This document shows positions 26,013 through 32,591 of a DNA stretch of 32,591 nt, piece by piece. Source of the DNA: an uncultured Aquimonas sp. Its GTDB lineage: Bacteria > Pseudomonadota > Gammaproteobacteria > Xanthomonadales > Xanthomonadaceae. The first letter of the stretch is position 1. Each line of letters starts with the position of its first letter. The notes below the pieces were generated by a model. That model was given only the letters and a program-made list of their open reading frames with translations, searched no databases and was not told where the DNA came from. The stretch spans positions 1 through 32,591 of the forward strand of contig CAMLOR010000010.1 of NCBI GenBank assembly GCA_946481615.1, in the 5' to 3' direction. The position numbers and the translations under genes are program-made.

Positions 26013-27344
26013 ATGAGTGAAACGCCGGAAACGCCTGTTGCGGGCATGACGCACACGACGACGGTCCGCCGTTGCGACAACTGCGGCGCGCAGCTGCTGG
26101 GCGAGCACTGCTACGCCTGCGGCCAGCCCACCAAGGGCCTGGTGCGGCATTTCGGCAGCATCTTGGGCGATTTCTTCGACAGCGTGTTGAACCTCGACAC
26201 GCGCACCTTCCGCACGCTGGCGCCGTTGCTGGTCAAGCCGGGCTACCTCAGCCTGGAGTATTTCCGCGGCCATCGCGTGCGCTACGTCAGCCCGGTGCGG
26301 TTGTTCTTCTTCCTGTGCCTGGCGGCGATCTTCGCGGTGACGCTGGCCTTCGATTTCGAGGACGCCAGCGTCGCACCCGGCAACGACCGCATCGCGAACG
26401 CGCAGACGGTGGCCGAGGCCGAGCGCTATCGCGACGAAGCCGTCACCGCGCTCACGCGCGCGCGCGACGAGATTCCCGACACGCCGGGCGCGCGCGTCGG
26501 CATGGACGTGGGCATCGATCTGGTGAAGCAGCAGGCCGCCGAGCGCATCTCGTGGCTGCAGGAACGCGACGAGGCGATCCGCGCCGGCCGCCCGATCCCG
26601 GCCTGGGAACTGACGGGCGAGGATTCCGAGGCTGACACCGGCGATGCTCCCGCCGACGAAGCGCGCATCGCGAACGGCACCCGGCCGGCCGCCGCTGCCG
26701 ACGAGTCGCGCGCTGCGAATGGCACCCTGCCCGCTTCCGCCGCCGACGAACCCGCACCGCGGCGCCGCGGCCTGCGCGTACGCAGCACCGAATTCCAGTT
26801 CAACGACCGGCCCTGGGATGCGGTCGTCAATCCGGTCAAGGCCGACTGGCTGGGCGAGCGCGGCAACGCCTGGCTCAATGCGCTGATCGGCCGCGCGCAG
26901 GAGAACACGCGTGCCATCGAGAAGAAGCCGCGCCTGCTGTTCGATGCCTTCTTCGGCGGCCTGCCGCAGACGCTGCTGGTGCTGCTGCCGGTGTTCGCGC
27001 TGCTGCTCAAGATCATGTACCTGTTCAAGCGCCGCCTGTACATGGAGCACCTGATCGTGGCGCTGCACAGCCACGCCTTCCTGTGCGCGGCGATCCTCGT
27101 GATGGTGGGCCTGTACAAGTTGCGCGAGCAGCTGGCGCCGGGCTTCTTCCACGGCGCGCTGGGCTGGGCCGAGGCGGCGGTGTGGATCTGGATGCCGCTG
27201 TATCTGCTCATCATGCAGAAGCGCGTGTATCGCCAGGGCTGGTTCTTCACGCTGTTCAAGTTCGTGATCCTGGGCACCTGCTACGTCGTGCTGCTCTCGC
27301 TGGGCGCGGCGGTGAATCTCGCGGTGTCCCTGGTGGCGATGTGA
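26013..27344 (+). CDS. DUF3667 membrane protein with N-terminal zinc ribbon
   Basis: A 443-residue protein of unknown function. C21, C24, C33 and C36 (CDNCG...CYACG) form a small zinc ribbon, followed by the DUF3667 core (GLVRHFGSILGDFFDSVLNLDTRTFRTLAPLLVKPGYLSLEYFRGHRVRYVSPVRLFFFLCL) ending in TM1. A long hydrophilic insert (about 115-305) is rich in Ala, Asp, Glu and Arg and includes two short repeats of the ADE-RIANGT/RAANGT kind. Four or so TM helices follow (LLVLLPVFALLLKIMYLF, LIVALHSHAFLCAAILVMVGL, AAVWIWMPLYLLIMQ, FVILGTCYVVLLSLGAAVNLAV). TGA overlaps the GTG start of the next gene (GTGA). Confidence 0.85.
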   Translation: MSETPETPVAGMTHTTTVRRCDNCGAQLLGEHCYACGQPTKGLVRHFGSILGDFFDSVLNLDTRTFRTLAPLLVKPGYLSLEYFRGHRVRYVSPVRLFFFLCLAAIFAVTLAFDFEDASVAPGNDRIANAQTVAEAERYRDEAVTALTRARDEIPDTPGARVGMDVGIDLVKQQAAERISWLQERDEAIRAGRPIPAWELTGEDSEADTGDAPADEARIANGTRPAAAADESRAANGTLPASAADEPAPRRRGLRVRSTEFQFNDRPWDAVVNPVKADWLGERGNAWLNALIGRAQENTRAIEKKPRLLFDAFFGGLPQTLLVLLPVFALLLKIMYLFKRRLYMEHLIVALHSHAFLCAAILVMVGLYKLREQLAPGFFHGALGWAEAAVWIWMPLYLLIMQKRVYRQGWFFTLFKFVILGTCYVVLLSLGAAVNLAVSLVAM

Positions 27345-29278
27345 AGCGCGCGCTCGACGCGATCCTCGTCGTCGGGTTGACGTTGGTGGCGGCGGCGATG
27401 GCGCCGCTCGCGGCGCTGATCGTGGACTCGGGGCGCGATCTGGCCGCGGGCTACGCCATCGCGCAGGGACTCGAACTCCCGGCCTACGGGCCCAGCCTGT
27501 TCGACGTGTGGCGGCCCGGGCCGGTCTGGTTCTATCTGCTCGCGGTGCCGCTGAAGCTGTTCGGCTCGATCACCGCGGCGGCGATGCTCGCCGGCGTGCT
27601 GGCGGCGATGAAGATCCCGCTGGCGTGGTCGCTCGGCCGGCGCGCGCGCGATGCCGCGCTGGGCCTGGCCTTCGCCGCGTTCGTGGCCTTGCCGGGTTGG
27701 ATCACGCTCGGCCAGCTCGTGGTCTCGCACACGATGCTCGTGGAGGCCGGCGTGCTCGCCACGCTATGGCTGTGCTTCATGGCCGGCGAACGCGGCAGCG
27801 CGCGCCTGGGCGCACTGGCGGTCGGCATGCAGGCGCTCGCCATCCACGCGCATCCGACGGCGCTGGCGGCGGCGCCGGCGGTGATCTGGGCGGCGTGGGT
27901 GACGATGCTGCGGCCGCGCGCGGCACCGCTGCACGACGCCCGATCGGCGGTGGCGACGCACGAAGCTTCGGCCGGAACCGGCGCGCCTCGCGCCGAAACA
28001 CCCGCGCCCGGCCCGGCACCGCACGTCGCCCGCCGTCGCGTGCGCTGGAGCTGGCTGCTTGCGGCGTCGGCGATGTTCCTGCTGCCGTTCCTGCCGGCGC
28101 TGGTGGCGGAAGCCCGCGCCGGTTTCCCGCAGTTCGGCGGCAGTGCGGACTACTTCGGCGCCGGCGACTATCTGGCACGCGTCGATCGCGTCGACGAAGT
28201 ATTGACCGGCGCGGTGCTCGGGCAGGCGCAGTTCGTGCGCGATTTCCTGCTGGCACGCTGGATGCCGCTGGCCTGGCTGGTGTTCGCGGGCGGCCTGCTC
28301 GCGACCGCGCTCGCCGCGCTCGGCGTGGTGCTGGGCCTGACGCGCGACCGGCTGCTGCCGCCCGCGCTCGGCCTCGCCGTCTTCGGCTGGCTGTTCGTAC
28401 TGCTGCTGCGCGACACCACGCCCGCCTGGATGAGCTACGCGCCGCTCACCCTGCAGGCCGCGCTGCTCGCCGTGGGCTGGCAATGGGCCTGGCCCGCGCG
28501 CTGGCGCTTGCCGGCGGCGCGTGCGCTCGCCGCGTTCGCGCTGCTCGCCGGCGGCGCCGTGTTGGCGGATCGCGTCGCGACGGTGCGCTCGGGCACGCAA
28601 TATCTGCCCACCACGGGCGTGGGCAACATCGCCATCCCGCCGCGGCGCGACCCGCCGCAACGCTTCTGGCTGCCGGTCTACGCCCACGACGCGCTGCTGC
28701 GGCGGCTGTGCGCGACGCCGGGGGCGGTTTCTCTGCATGGCGATCTCGCCACGGCGCTGCATTTCGGCCAGGGCGTGGCCGCCGCGTTGCACTGCACCGA
28801 CGCCACGCGCCTCGGTTTCGGCGGGCAGGCACCGCGCACGCTGGCCGGCGTGCCGCGCGAACTGGCGCGGGAGCTGGGCATCGCGGGCGAGCCCACGGGT
28901 TGGGGCTACGTGCTCGCCACGCCGGTGCGCGTGGTGCATCCGGCCGAGCCCGTGCCCTTCGCGACGCACACGCGCTATCTCGTCGACGATTTCCGCGCCC
29001 GCGCCGCGCGCGATGCGCCGGCGACGGTGCGCGTGCGCACGGCCTGCGCGCACGGCGAGTTGCTCGTCGTCACCGATCGCCTGCCGGGCCTCAATGCGCC
29101 GTTCGAAGTGCGCGGCGCGGACGAAAGCCTCCCGCCGCTGCGTGCGCAGACCATCGCCAGCCGCTACTTCGCCTGCCCCGCGAGCGGATCGCTGTCGCTC
29201 GACGTGGTGGCGCTGGATGCGGAGGCCGTGGGCGTCGTGCTGCTGCGCGCGACGGCCGGCAGCAGCGGCGGCGAGTGA
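27341..29278 (+). CDS. Large polytopic membrane protein, possibly a GT-C type glycosyltransferase
   Basis: 645 residues from GTG 27341, which overlaps the stop of the DUF3667 gene; no ATG is available at the start of the conserved region. The N-terminal ~390 residues hold about ten hydrophobic helices (AILVVGLTLVAAAMAPLAALIV, ALGLAFAAFVALPG, LAVGMQALAIHAHPTALAAAPAVIW, LLAASAMFLLPFLPALVA and others). An acidic residue follows the first helix (VDSGRD), then GPSLFDVWRPGPVWFYLLAVPLKL, which recalls GT-C sugar transferases, but no firm signature is seen. The C-terminal ~250 residues are soluble and contain five or so cysteines. Function unassigned; coupling suggests it acts with the DUF3667 protein. 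Confidence 0.75.
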   Translation: MKRALDAILVVGLTLVAAAMAPLAALIVDSGRDLAAGYAIAQGLELPAYGPSLFDVWRPGPVWFYLLAVPLKLFGSITAAAMLAGVLAAMKIPLAWSLGRRARDAALGLAFAAFVALPGWITLGQLVVSHTMLVEAGVLATLWLCFMAGERGSARLGALAVGMQALAIHAHPTALAAAPAVIWAAWVTMLRPRAAPLHDARSAVATHEASAGTGAPRAETPAPGPAPHVARRRVRWSWLLAASAMFLLPFLPALVAEARAGFPQFGGSADYFGAGDYLARVDRVDEVLTGAVLGQAQFVRDFLLARWMPLAWLVFAGGLLATALAALGVVLGLTRDRLLPPALGLAVFGWLFVLLLRDTTPAWMSYAPLTLQAALLAVGWQWAWPARWRLPAARALAAFALLAGGAVLADRVATVRSGTQYLPTTGVGNIAIPPRRDPPQRFWLPVYAHDALLRRLCATPGAVSLHGDLATALHFGQGVAAALHCTDATRLGFGGQAPRTLAGVPRELARELGIAGEPTGWGYVLATPVRVVHPAEPVPFATHTRYLVDDFRARAARDAPATVRVRTACAHGELLVVTDRLPGLNAPFEVRGADESLPPLRAQTIASRYFACPASGSLSLDVVALDAEAVGVVLLRATAGSSGGE

Positions 29279-29313
29279 TCCGGCCGCTGCGCTGACCGAC
29301 GCCGCCGCCATCA

Positions 29314-29420
29314 ATCCCGCGCAGGGGGAATCCAGCGCCTCCGCACTTCGAAGTCACGGGGTCCCCGCCTTCGCGGGGACGACGAGCGGTCCGTCATTCC
29401 CGCGCAGGCGGGAATCCAGG
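29314..29420. repeat. Cluster of three family B REP palindromes in a convergent gap
   Basis: A degenerate copy (29314-29335), a perfect GTCCCCGC/GCGGGGAC hairpin (29361-29380, identical to the one inside fmt) and a perfect ATTCCCGC/GCGGGAAT hairpin (29396-29415) lie in the 219-base gap between the stops at 29278 and 29498. No gene is visible in this gap. Confidence 0.85.
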
Positions 29421-29497
29421 TGCGATGCCGTCGGCATTCCCCGCCCCGCTTGCGTCCCGCTCGAGGACTACCGCTCGGTCAGACGCGGCGCATTTCG

Positions 29498-30166
29498 TCA
29501 GCCGCGTTGCAATCGTTGGCGCACATACGCGCCGCGCGCCTCGCGCGGCTGCGCCAACAATTCGCGACGCAGCTGCGCGCGCTGCGCGGCATCGAGGCGG
29601 CGCGCCAGTTCGCCCAGCCGCGTGCGATCGGCTTCGGGCAGGGCGCGCAGCATGTCGAGCGTGGCGCCGCGTTCGTCCGGCGGCACGAAGGCGAAGGCGC
29701 GGCGCGCCACCTCGGCCAGCGCCAGATCGTCTTCGGCCACCAGCAGCGTGCGGCGTTCGCTGGTTCCCAGCTGCGCGAAAGCCTCGCGCAGCTGTTCGCG
29801 TTCGATCGGCGCCATCGCGCGCAGCCGTCCGAAGCTGGCGCGCAGGCTGGCGCGCTCGCCCTCGTCCATGCGCTGCCAGGCCGCGGCGCGCTCCCGGATG
29901 CGCGCGCGCTCGGCCGGCGGCAGCGCGTCCCAGGCCGCCAGCCGCGCCTGCAGCGCGGCGCGCTGCGTGGCATCCAGCCCCAACCAGTGCCGGGTGTTGC
30001 GGCGCAGGCGATCGCGCTGCTCGGCGTCGAGGGTGTCCCAGCGGCCCTGCCAGGGCGCCAGCAGCGCGCGCTCGGCCTCGGGCAGGCTTTCCCATGCCGA
30101 CTGCGCCGCGGCCGGCAGCGCGGCAGCCAGCGCGACGGCGAGCCACCAGCGGCGCCGGTCAGTCAT
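29498..30166 (-). CDS. DUF3106 family exported helical protein
   Basis: A 222-residue periplasmic protein with a signal peptide (RRWWLAVALAAALPAAAQ). The mature part is charged, Leu/Arg/Ala-rich and almost wholly helical, built from repeats such as LPEAERALLAPWQGRWDTLDAEQRDRLRR and LDATQRAALQARLAAWDALPPAERARIRER, as in DUF3106 proteins. Function unknown. It begins 8 bases inside the upstream sigma-like gene, so the two are coupled; sigma-like and DUF3106 genes are commonly neighbours in proteobacteria as far as I recall. Start at ATG 30166 chosen because the signal peptide follows directly; ATG 30187 would add seven residues. Confidence 0.83.
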   Translation of the reverse strand: MTDRRRWWLAVALAAALPAAAQSAWESLPEAERALLAPWQGRWDTLDAEQRDRLRRNTRHWLGLDATQRAALQARLAAWDALPPAERARIRERAAAWQRMDEGERASLRASFGRLRAMAPIEREQLREAFAQLGTSERRTLLVAEDDLALAEVARRAFAFVPPDERGATLDMLRALPEADRTRLGELARRLDAAQRAQLRRELLAQPREARGAYVRQRLQRG

Positions 30167-31103
30167 CGGCCGCGTGCTCGCGCGCATGCCAAGCGTAGAA
30201 GTCGAGATCGCGCAGCAACTCGAACTGGTCGGCGTCGGTCAGCAGTTCGTAGTCCGGTGCGGCCACCGGGGCCAGTTCCACCACGGCGGGCGGCGGTGCC
30301 TCGGGCGCCAGTGCGACGATCGGTTCGGCGGGCGACGGCGACTGCGTCCGCCAGACATCGAGGCCGCGCCAGGCAAGCAGCGCCGCGCCGGCCAGCAGCG
30401 CCGCCAGTCCCAGCCGCCGCGTCAGGCCCGTCCCGCCGCCGCGGGGCGCTTGGGCCGCCGGCTCGCGCGCGATGGCGCGGCGCACGACGGCCAACGGCGC
30501 CAGCGAAGGCGGCTCGATCTGCGCGGCCCAGGCGTCCAGCAACTCGCGGCAGCGCAACACCCAGCCACGGTCCGTCGCGCCGGGCGCCAGGCGCGCGTGC
30601 AGGCGCTGCAGCGCATGGAACAGTTCGGCCTTGGTGCCTTCCATCGGCATCTCGAGCGCCTCGGCCACGCTCGGCAACTCGAGCCCTTCCCAGACGCGCA
30701 GCAGGAAGGCGAGCCGCTGCGGCGCCGAAAGCGATCGCAGCGCGCTTTCCAGATGCAGCGCGGCGTCCGGGCCGGCGAGCGGATCCGCGTCGCCGGCCGG
30801 CAGCTCTTCCTCGTGCTGCGCGAGTCGCTCGAAGGCGCGCGCCGGCGCCTGTCCGCGCGCGCCGGACAATCGGCGCTGCAGACGTTGCCAGAAGGCGGCC
30901 GGCCAGCGCGCTTCGGGCAGGGCGGTCCACTCTCCGACCAGATCCGCCATGGCGCGCGCCACGTGCTCGACGGCACGCGGATGAAGTTCCTCGCCGAGTT
31001 CGGCGATGCGGATGGCGCGCCGCTCGACCGAGCGCAGGAAGCGCTCGAAGGCCGCCACCGACGCCGGGGTCAGCGGGAGGACCGGGCGGGCGGCGGCACT
31101 CAT
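30159..31103 (-). CDS. Sigma-factor-like protein fused to a transmembrane C-terminal tail
   Basis: A single 314-residue frame. Residues about 18-80 align by eye with ECF sigma region 2 (FERFLRSVERRAIRIAEL...WPAAFWQRLQRRL) though degenerate. Residues 117-172 are a good sigma region 4 helix-turn-helix (LHLESALRSLSAPQRLAFLLRVWEGL, then SVAEALEMPMEGTKAELFHALQRLHARL). After a linker, 231-247 is a TM helix (LGLAALLAGAALLAW) preceded by RR, predicting a cytoplasmic sigma part and a ~60-residue periplasmic, acidic/proline-rich tail ending DYELLTDADQFELLRDLDFYAWHA. Such a tail is normally a separate small membrane protein in the operon (from memory), so this looks like a fusion. ATG 31103 has GGGAGG at 31117-31112, eight bases upstream. 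Confidence 0.8.
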   Translation of the reverse strand: MSAAARPVLPLTPASVAAFERFLRSVERRAIRIAELGEELHPRAVEHVARAMADLVGEWTALPEARWPAAFWQRLQRRLSGARGQAPARAFERLAQHEEELPAGDADPLAGPDAALHLESALRSLSAPQRLAFLLRVWEGLELPSVAEALEMPMEGTKAELFHALQRLHARLAPGATDRGWVLRCRELLDAWAAQIEPPSLAPLAVVRRAIAREPAAQAPRGGGTGLTRRLGLAALLAGAALLAWRGLDVWRTQSPSPAEPIVALAPEAPPPAVVELAPVAAPDYELLTDADQFELLRDLDFYAWHAREHAADD

Positions 31104-31376
31104 CCGGATACCTCCCGAATGGGGGGTTGACAGCGTCGCGGACGGCGCTCTCCGAGGCGCGGCGCCGGTTCCACGGCCTGCGGGTTGTGCACAGCATGGG
31201 GCGCTTGTCGCGCCACCGTCACACGGCTCCGGAAAAACCCCCGAAAATCGCCGCAAAAGTTTTTTATCGCATTGATTTTCAAGGTCTATTTCAACTTGGT
31301 GAAAATTTCGCCAACGGGGCCGGAAGCGCGGTTTTCCTGCGGGCTGGACCACAACCCGGAAGCTTCATCCACATGG

Positions 31377-31385
31377 TTATCCACA
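31377..31385 (+). promoter_or_regulatory. Perfect DnaA box (plus orientation)
   Basis: TTATCCACA matches the strict DnaA box consensus and pairs with the inverted box five bases downstream. Confidence 0.75.
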
Positions 31386-31390
31386 GCGAT

Positions 31391-31399
31391 TGTGGATAA
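31391..31399 (-). promoter_or_regulatory. Perfect DnaA box (minus orientation)
   Basis: TGTGGATAA is the exact reverse complement of the consensus box; with the box at 31377 it forms a 23-base dyad. Confidence 0.75.
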
Positions 31400-31515
31400 G
31401 GGTGAATCCTTATGCAAAACGGCCAGTTAAGTTGAATTCATCAGTTTCGGGTCAGCAAGGCCACGCAACCGGGAGTTGACTTCCGGCGCACATCGGCCCG
31501 CCCCGGGCGGCAGGC

Positions 31516-31521
31516 TAAACT
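31516..31521 (+). promoter_or_regulatory. Possible -10 box for priA
   Basis: TAAACT ends seven bases before ATG 31529, with no Shine-Dalgarno in between; a leaderless or near-leaderless transcript is possible. No convincing -35 is seen. Confidence 0.35.
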
Positions 31522-31528
31522 GTGAACC

Positions 31529-32591
31529 ATGCCCGCGCCCGAAACGACGGTCCTGCGCCTGGCGCTGCCGCTGCCGCTGCCCCGGTTTTTCGACTATCTC
31601 GCCCCCGAAGGCATCGCGGCGAGCGAAGACCTGGTGGGCGTGCGCGCCCGCGTCCCGTTCGGCAACAAGCGGCTGGTGGGCATGGTGGCGGAGGTCGGTC
31701 CGGCCGAGGCACGCGCCGGACTGCGGCCCGTGGAGGCCCTGCTCGACGCCGCCCCGCTGCTGCCCGCCGAACTGTGGCAGACGCTGCGCTGGGCGGCCGC
31801 CTATTACCACCGCCCGCTGGGCGACGTGCTGGCCACCGCGCTGCCCGCCTGGCTGCGCCAGGGCGAAGCGCTGCCGGACACCGCGCGCCACGCCTGGCGC
31901 CTCACCGAGGCCGGCGCCACCGCGCGCACGCGCCTGCGGGCCGGCACGCGGCCGCGCGCGATGGCCGAACGGCTGGCGCACGGGGCGCTCGCGGAAGACG
32001 AGCTCGCGCAGATCGAACAGTGGCGCGCGACCTTGCGCTCGTTGCAGCAACGCGGCCTGGCGGAGCGCATCGCGCTCGAAGGGGCGGCCACGCAGCGGCC
32101 GACGCGCGACGCGCCGACGCTCAATGCAGCGCAAGCGGACGCCGTGGCGCGCATCGAGGCCGCGCTCGGCGGCTTCGCACCGCTGTTGCTCGACGGCGTC
32201 ACGGGCAGCGGCAAGACCGAGGTCTATCTCGCCGCCATCGAGGCCTGCCTGGCGCGTGGCCGGCAGGCCCTGGTGCTGGTGCCCGAGATCGGCCTCACGC
32301 CGCAGGCGCTGCGCCGCTACGGCGAGCGTCTGCCGGTGCCGGTGCACGCCCTGCATTCGGGCCTTGGCGATGGCGAGCGCGCGCGCGCCTGGGCCGCGAT
32401 GGCGCGCGGCGAGGCGCGCGTGTTGATCGGCACGCGCTCGGCCGTGTTCACGCCGTTGCCGGAGGCGGGCCTGATCGTGGTCGACGAGGAACACGACGGC
32501 TCCTACAAGCAGCAGGACGGCTTCCGCTATCACGCGCGCGATCTGGCGCTGGTGCGCGGCAAGGCGCTCGAGGTGCCGGTGCTGCTGGGCA
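31529..32591 (+). CDS. priA: Primosomal protein PriA (C-terminus outside window)
   Basis: 3'-5' helicase that restarts stalled forks by loading the primosome. The first 354 codons are present; the frame is open to the window edge. The N-terminal 3'-DNA-binding domain (about 1-100) shows LRLALPLPLPRFFDYLAPEG and GVRARVPFGNKRLVGMV. A winged-helix region follows (WAAAYYHRPLGDVLATALP). The helicase part has Walker A GVTGSGKTEVY (223-233), ALVLVPEIGLTPQ, ALHSGLGDGERARAW, LIGTRSAVFTPL and the DEEH box (D319-H322), then SYKQQDGFRYHARDLALVR. The zinc-binding and later helicase motifs lie outside. It starts downstream of the DnaA-box region. Confidence 0.97.
   Translation, partial: MPAPETTVLRLALPLPLPRFFDYLAPEGIAASEDLVGVRARVPFGNKRLVGMVAEVGPAEARAGLRPVEALLDAAPLLPAELWQTLRWAAAYYHRPLGDVLATALPAWLRQGEALPDTARHAWRLTEAGATARTRLRAGTRPRAMAERLAHGALAEDELAQIEQWRATLRSLQQRGLAERIALEGAATQRPTRDAPTLNAAQADAVARIEAALGGFAPLLLDGVTGSGKTEVYLAAIEACLARGRQALVLVPEIGLTPQALRRYGERLPVPVHALHSGLGDGERARAWAAMARGEARVLIGTRSAVFTPLPEAGLIVVDEEHDGSYKQQDGFRYHARDLALVRGKALEVPVLLG

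Larger units (their letters stand above)
31185..31418. other. Origin-like or DnaA-regulated region: DnaA boxes beside an AT-rich stretch
   Basis: This lies within the 425-base gene-free gap 31104-31528. Two perfect DnaA boxes face each other: TTATCCACA (31377-31385) and TGTGGATAA (31391-31399), five bases apart. One-mismatch boxes occur at 31365-31373 (TCATCCACA), 31410-31418 (TTATGCAAA) and 31185-31193 (TTGTGCACA). Between them 31261-31310 is only about 30 % GC by hand count, in a window near 70 %. DnaA boxes plus an AT-rich unwinding-type element are what a replication origin or DnaA-regulated promoter looks like; the normal Lysobacterales origin is beside dnaA, which is not here. The adjacent gene, priA, also belongs to replication. 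Apart from this and the priA -10 candidate I see nothing else in the gap. Confidence 0.6.

Noticed and set aside
31127..31132. TTGACA on the plus strand as a promoter
   Set aside because: No -10 at proper spacing and no gene begins downstream within 390 bases.
31259..31266. T-run after CGCAAAAG as an intrinsic terminator
   Set aside because: No GC-rich hairpin directly precedes it; it belongs to the AT-rich stretch of the DnaA-box region.
1..32591. tRNA or rRNA genes
   Set aside because: None recognised on reading both strands; no cloverleaf or conserved rRNA segment was seen, though a tRNA-finding program was not run.

Overview
The window is about 32.6 kb of very GC-rich DNA (roughly 70 % by eye) that is almost completely coding. 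Gene content and order (topA-tsaC, smg-dprA, a LysM gene divergent from def-fmt-rsmB-DUF4390-ntrY, and a sigma-like/DUF3106 pair beside priA) suggest a gammaproteobacterium of the Lysobacterales (Xanthomonadales). The taxon is inferred from protein character and synteny only; there is no rRNA in the window. It reads as conserved chromosomal housekeeping sequence. I see no phage, transposase, integron, CRISPR array, tRNA or rRNA.

Layout. 1-2712: the start of an NtrX-like regulator (minus, cut by the window edge), then two family-2 glycosyltransferases on plus with overlapping start/stop codons. 2830-10183 (minus): a long co-directional run def > fmt > rsmB > DUF4390 lipoprotein > ntrY-like kinase > GT-C glycosyltransferase, mostly overlapping; a 120-bp tandem repeat lies between fmt and rsmB. 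10299-18900 (plus): LysM protein, dprA, smg, an RDD protein with a pilin-like tail, topA, tsaC and a DUF3352-like exported protein. 18917-22649: a secreted amidohydrolase (minus), a DUF4124 protein (plus), a tropinone-reductase-like SDR (minus) and two small exported proteins or lipoproteins (plus). 22672-25959 (minus): sppA and a MATE exporter. 26013-29278 (plus): a DUF3667 membrane protein translationally coupled to a large membrane protein. 29498-31103 (minus): a sigma-factor-like protein with a membrane tail, coupled to a DUF3106 protein. 31104-31528: the only sizeable gene-free region, AT-rich and carrying DnaA boxes. 31529-end: priA (plus, cut by the window edge).

How the genes work together. 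def and fmt handle the formyl group of initiator Met; rsmB (16S rRNA m5C) and tsaC (tRNA t6A) serve translation; topA, dprA and priA serve DNA topology, uptake/recombination and fork restart. NtrY/NtrX form a membrane kinase/regulator pair, here split by glycosyltransferase genes that probably decorate LPS or another envelope glycan. SppA, the LysM protein, the lipoproteins and the MATE pump are envelope functions.

Most worth a second look: a cluster of DnaA boxes including a perfect inverted pair, next to an AT-rich stretch upstream of priA; a sigma-factor-like protein fused to a transmembrane tail; an RDD protein fused to a pilin-like module; an NtrX homologue without the GAFTGA loop; a REP element read in frame inside fmt, which itself seems to start at CTG; and REP-type palindromes in three of the five convergent gene junctions.
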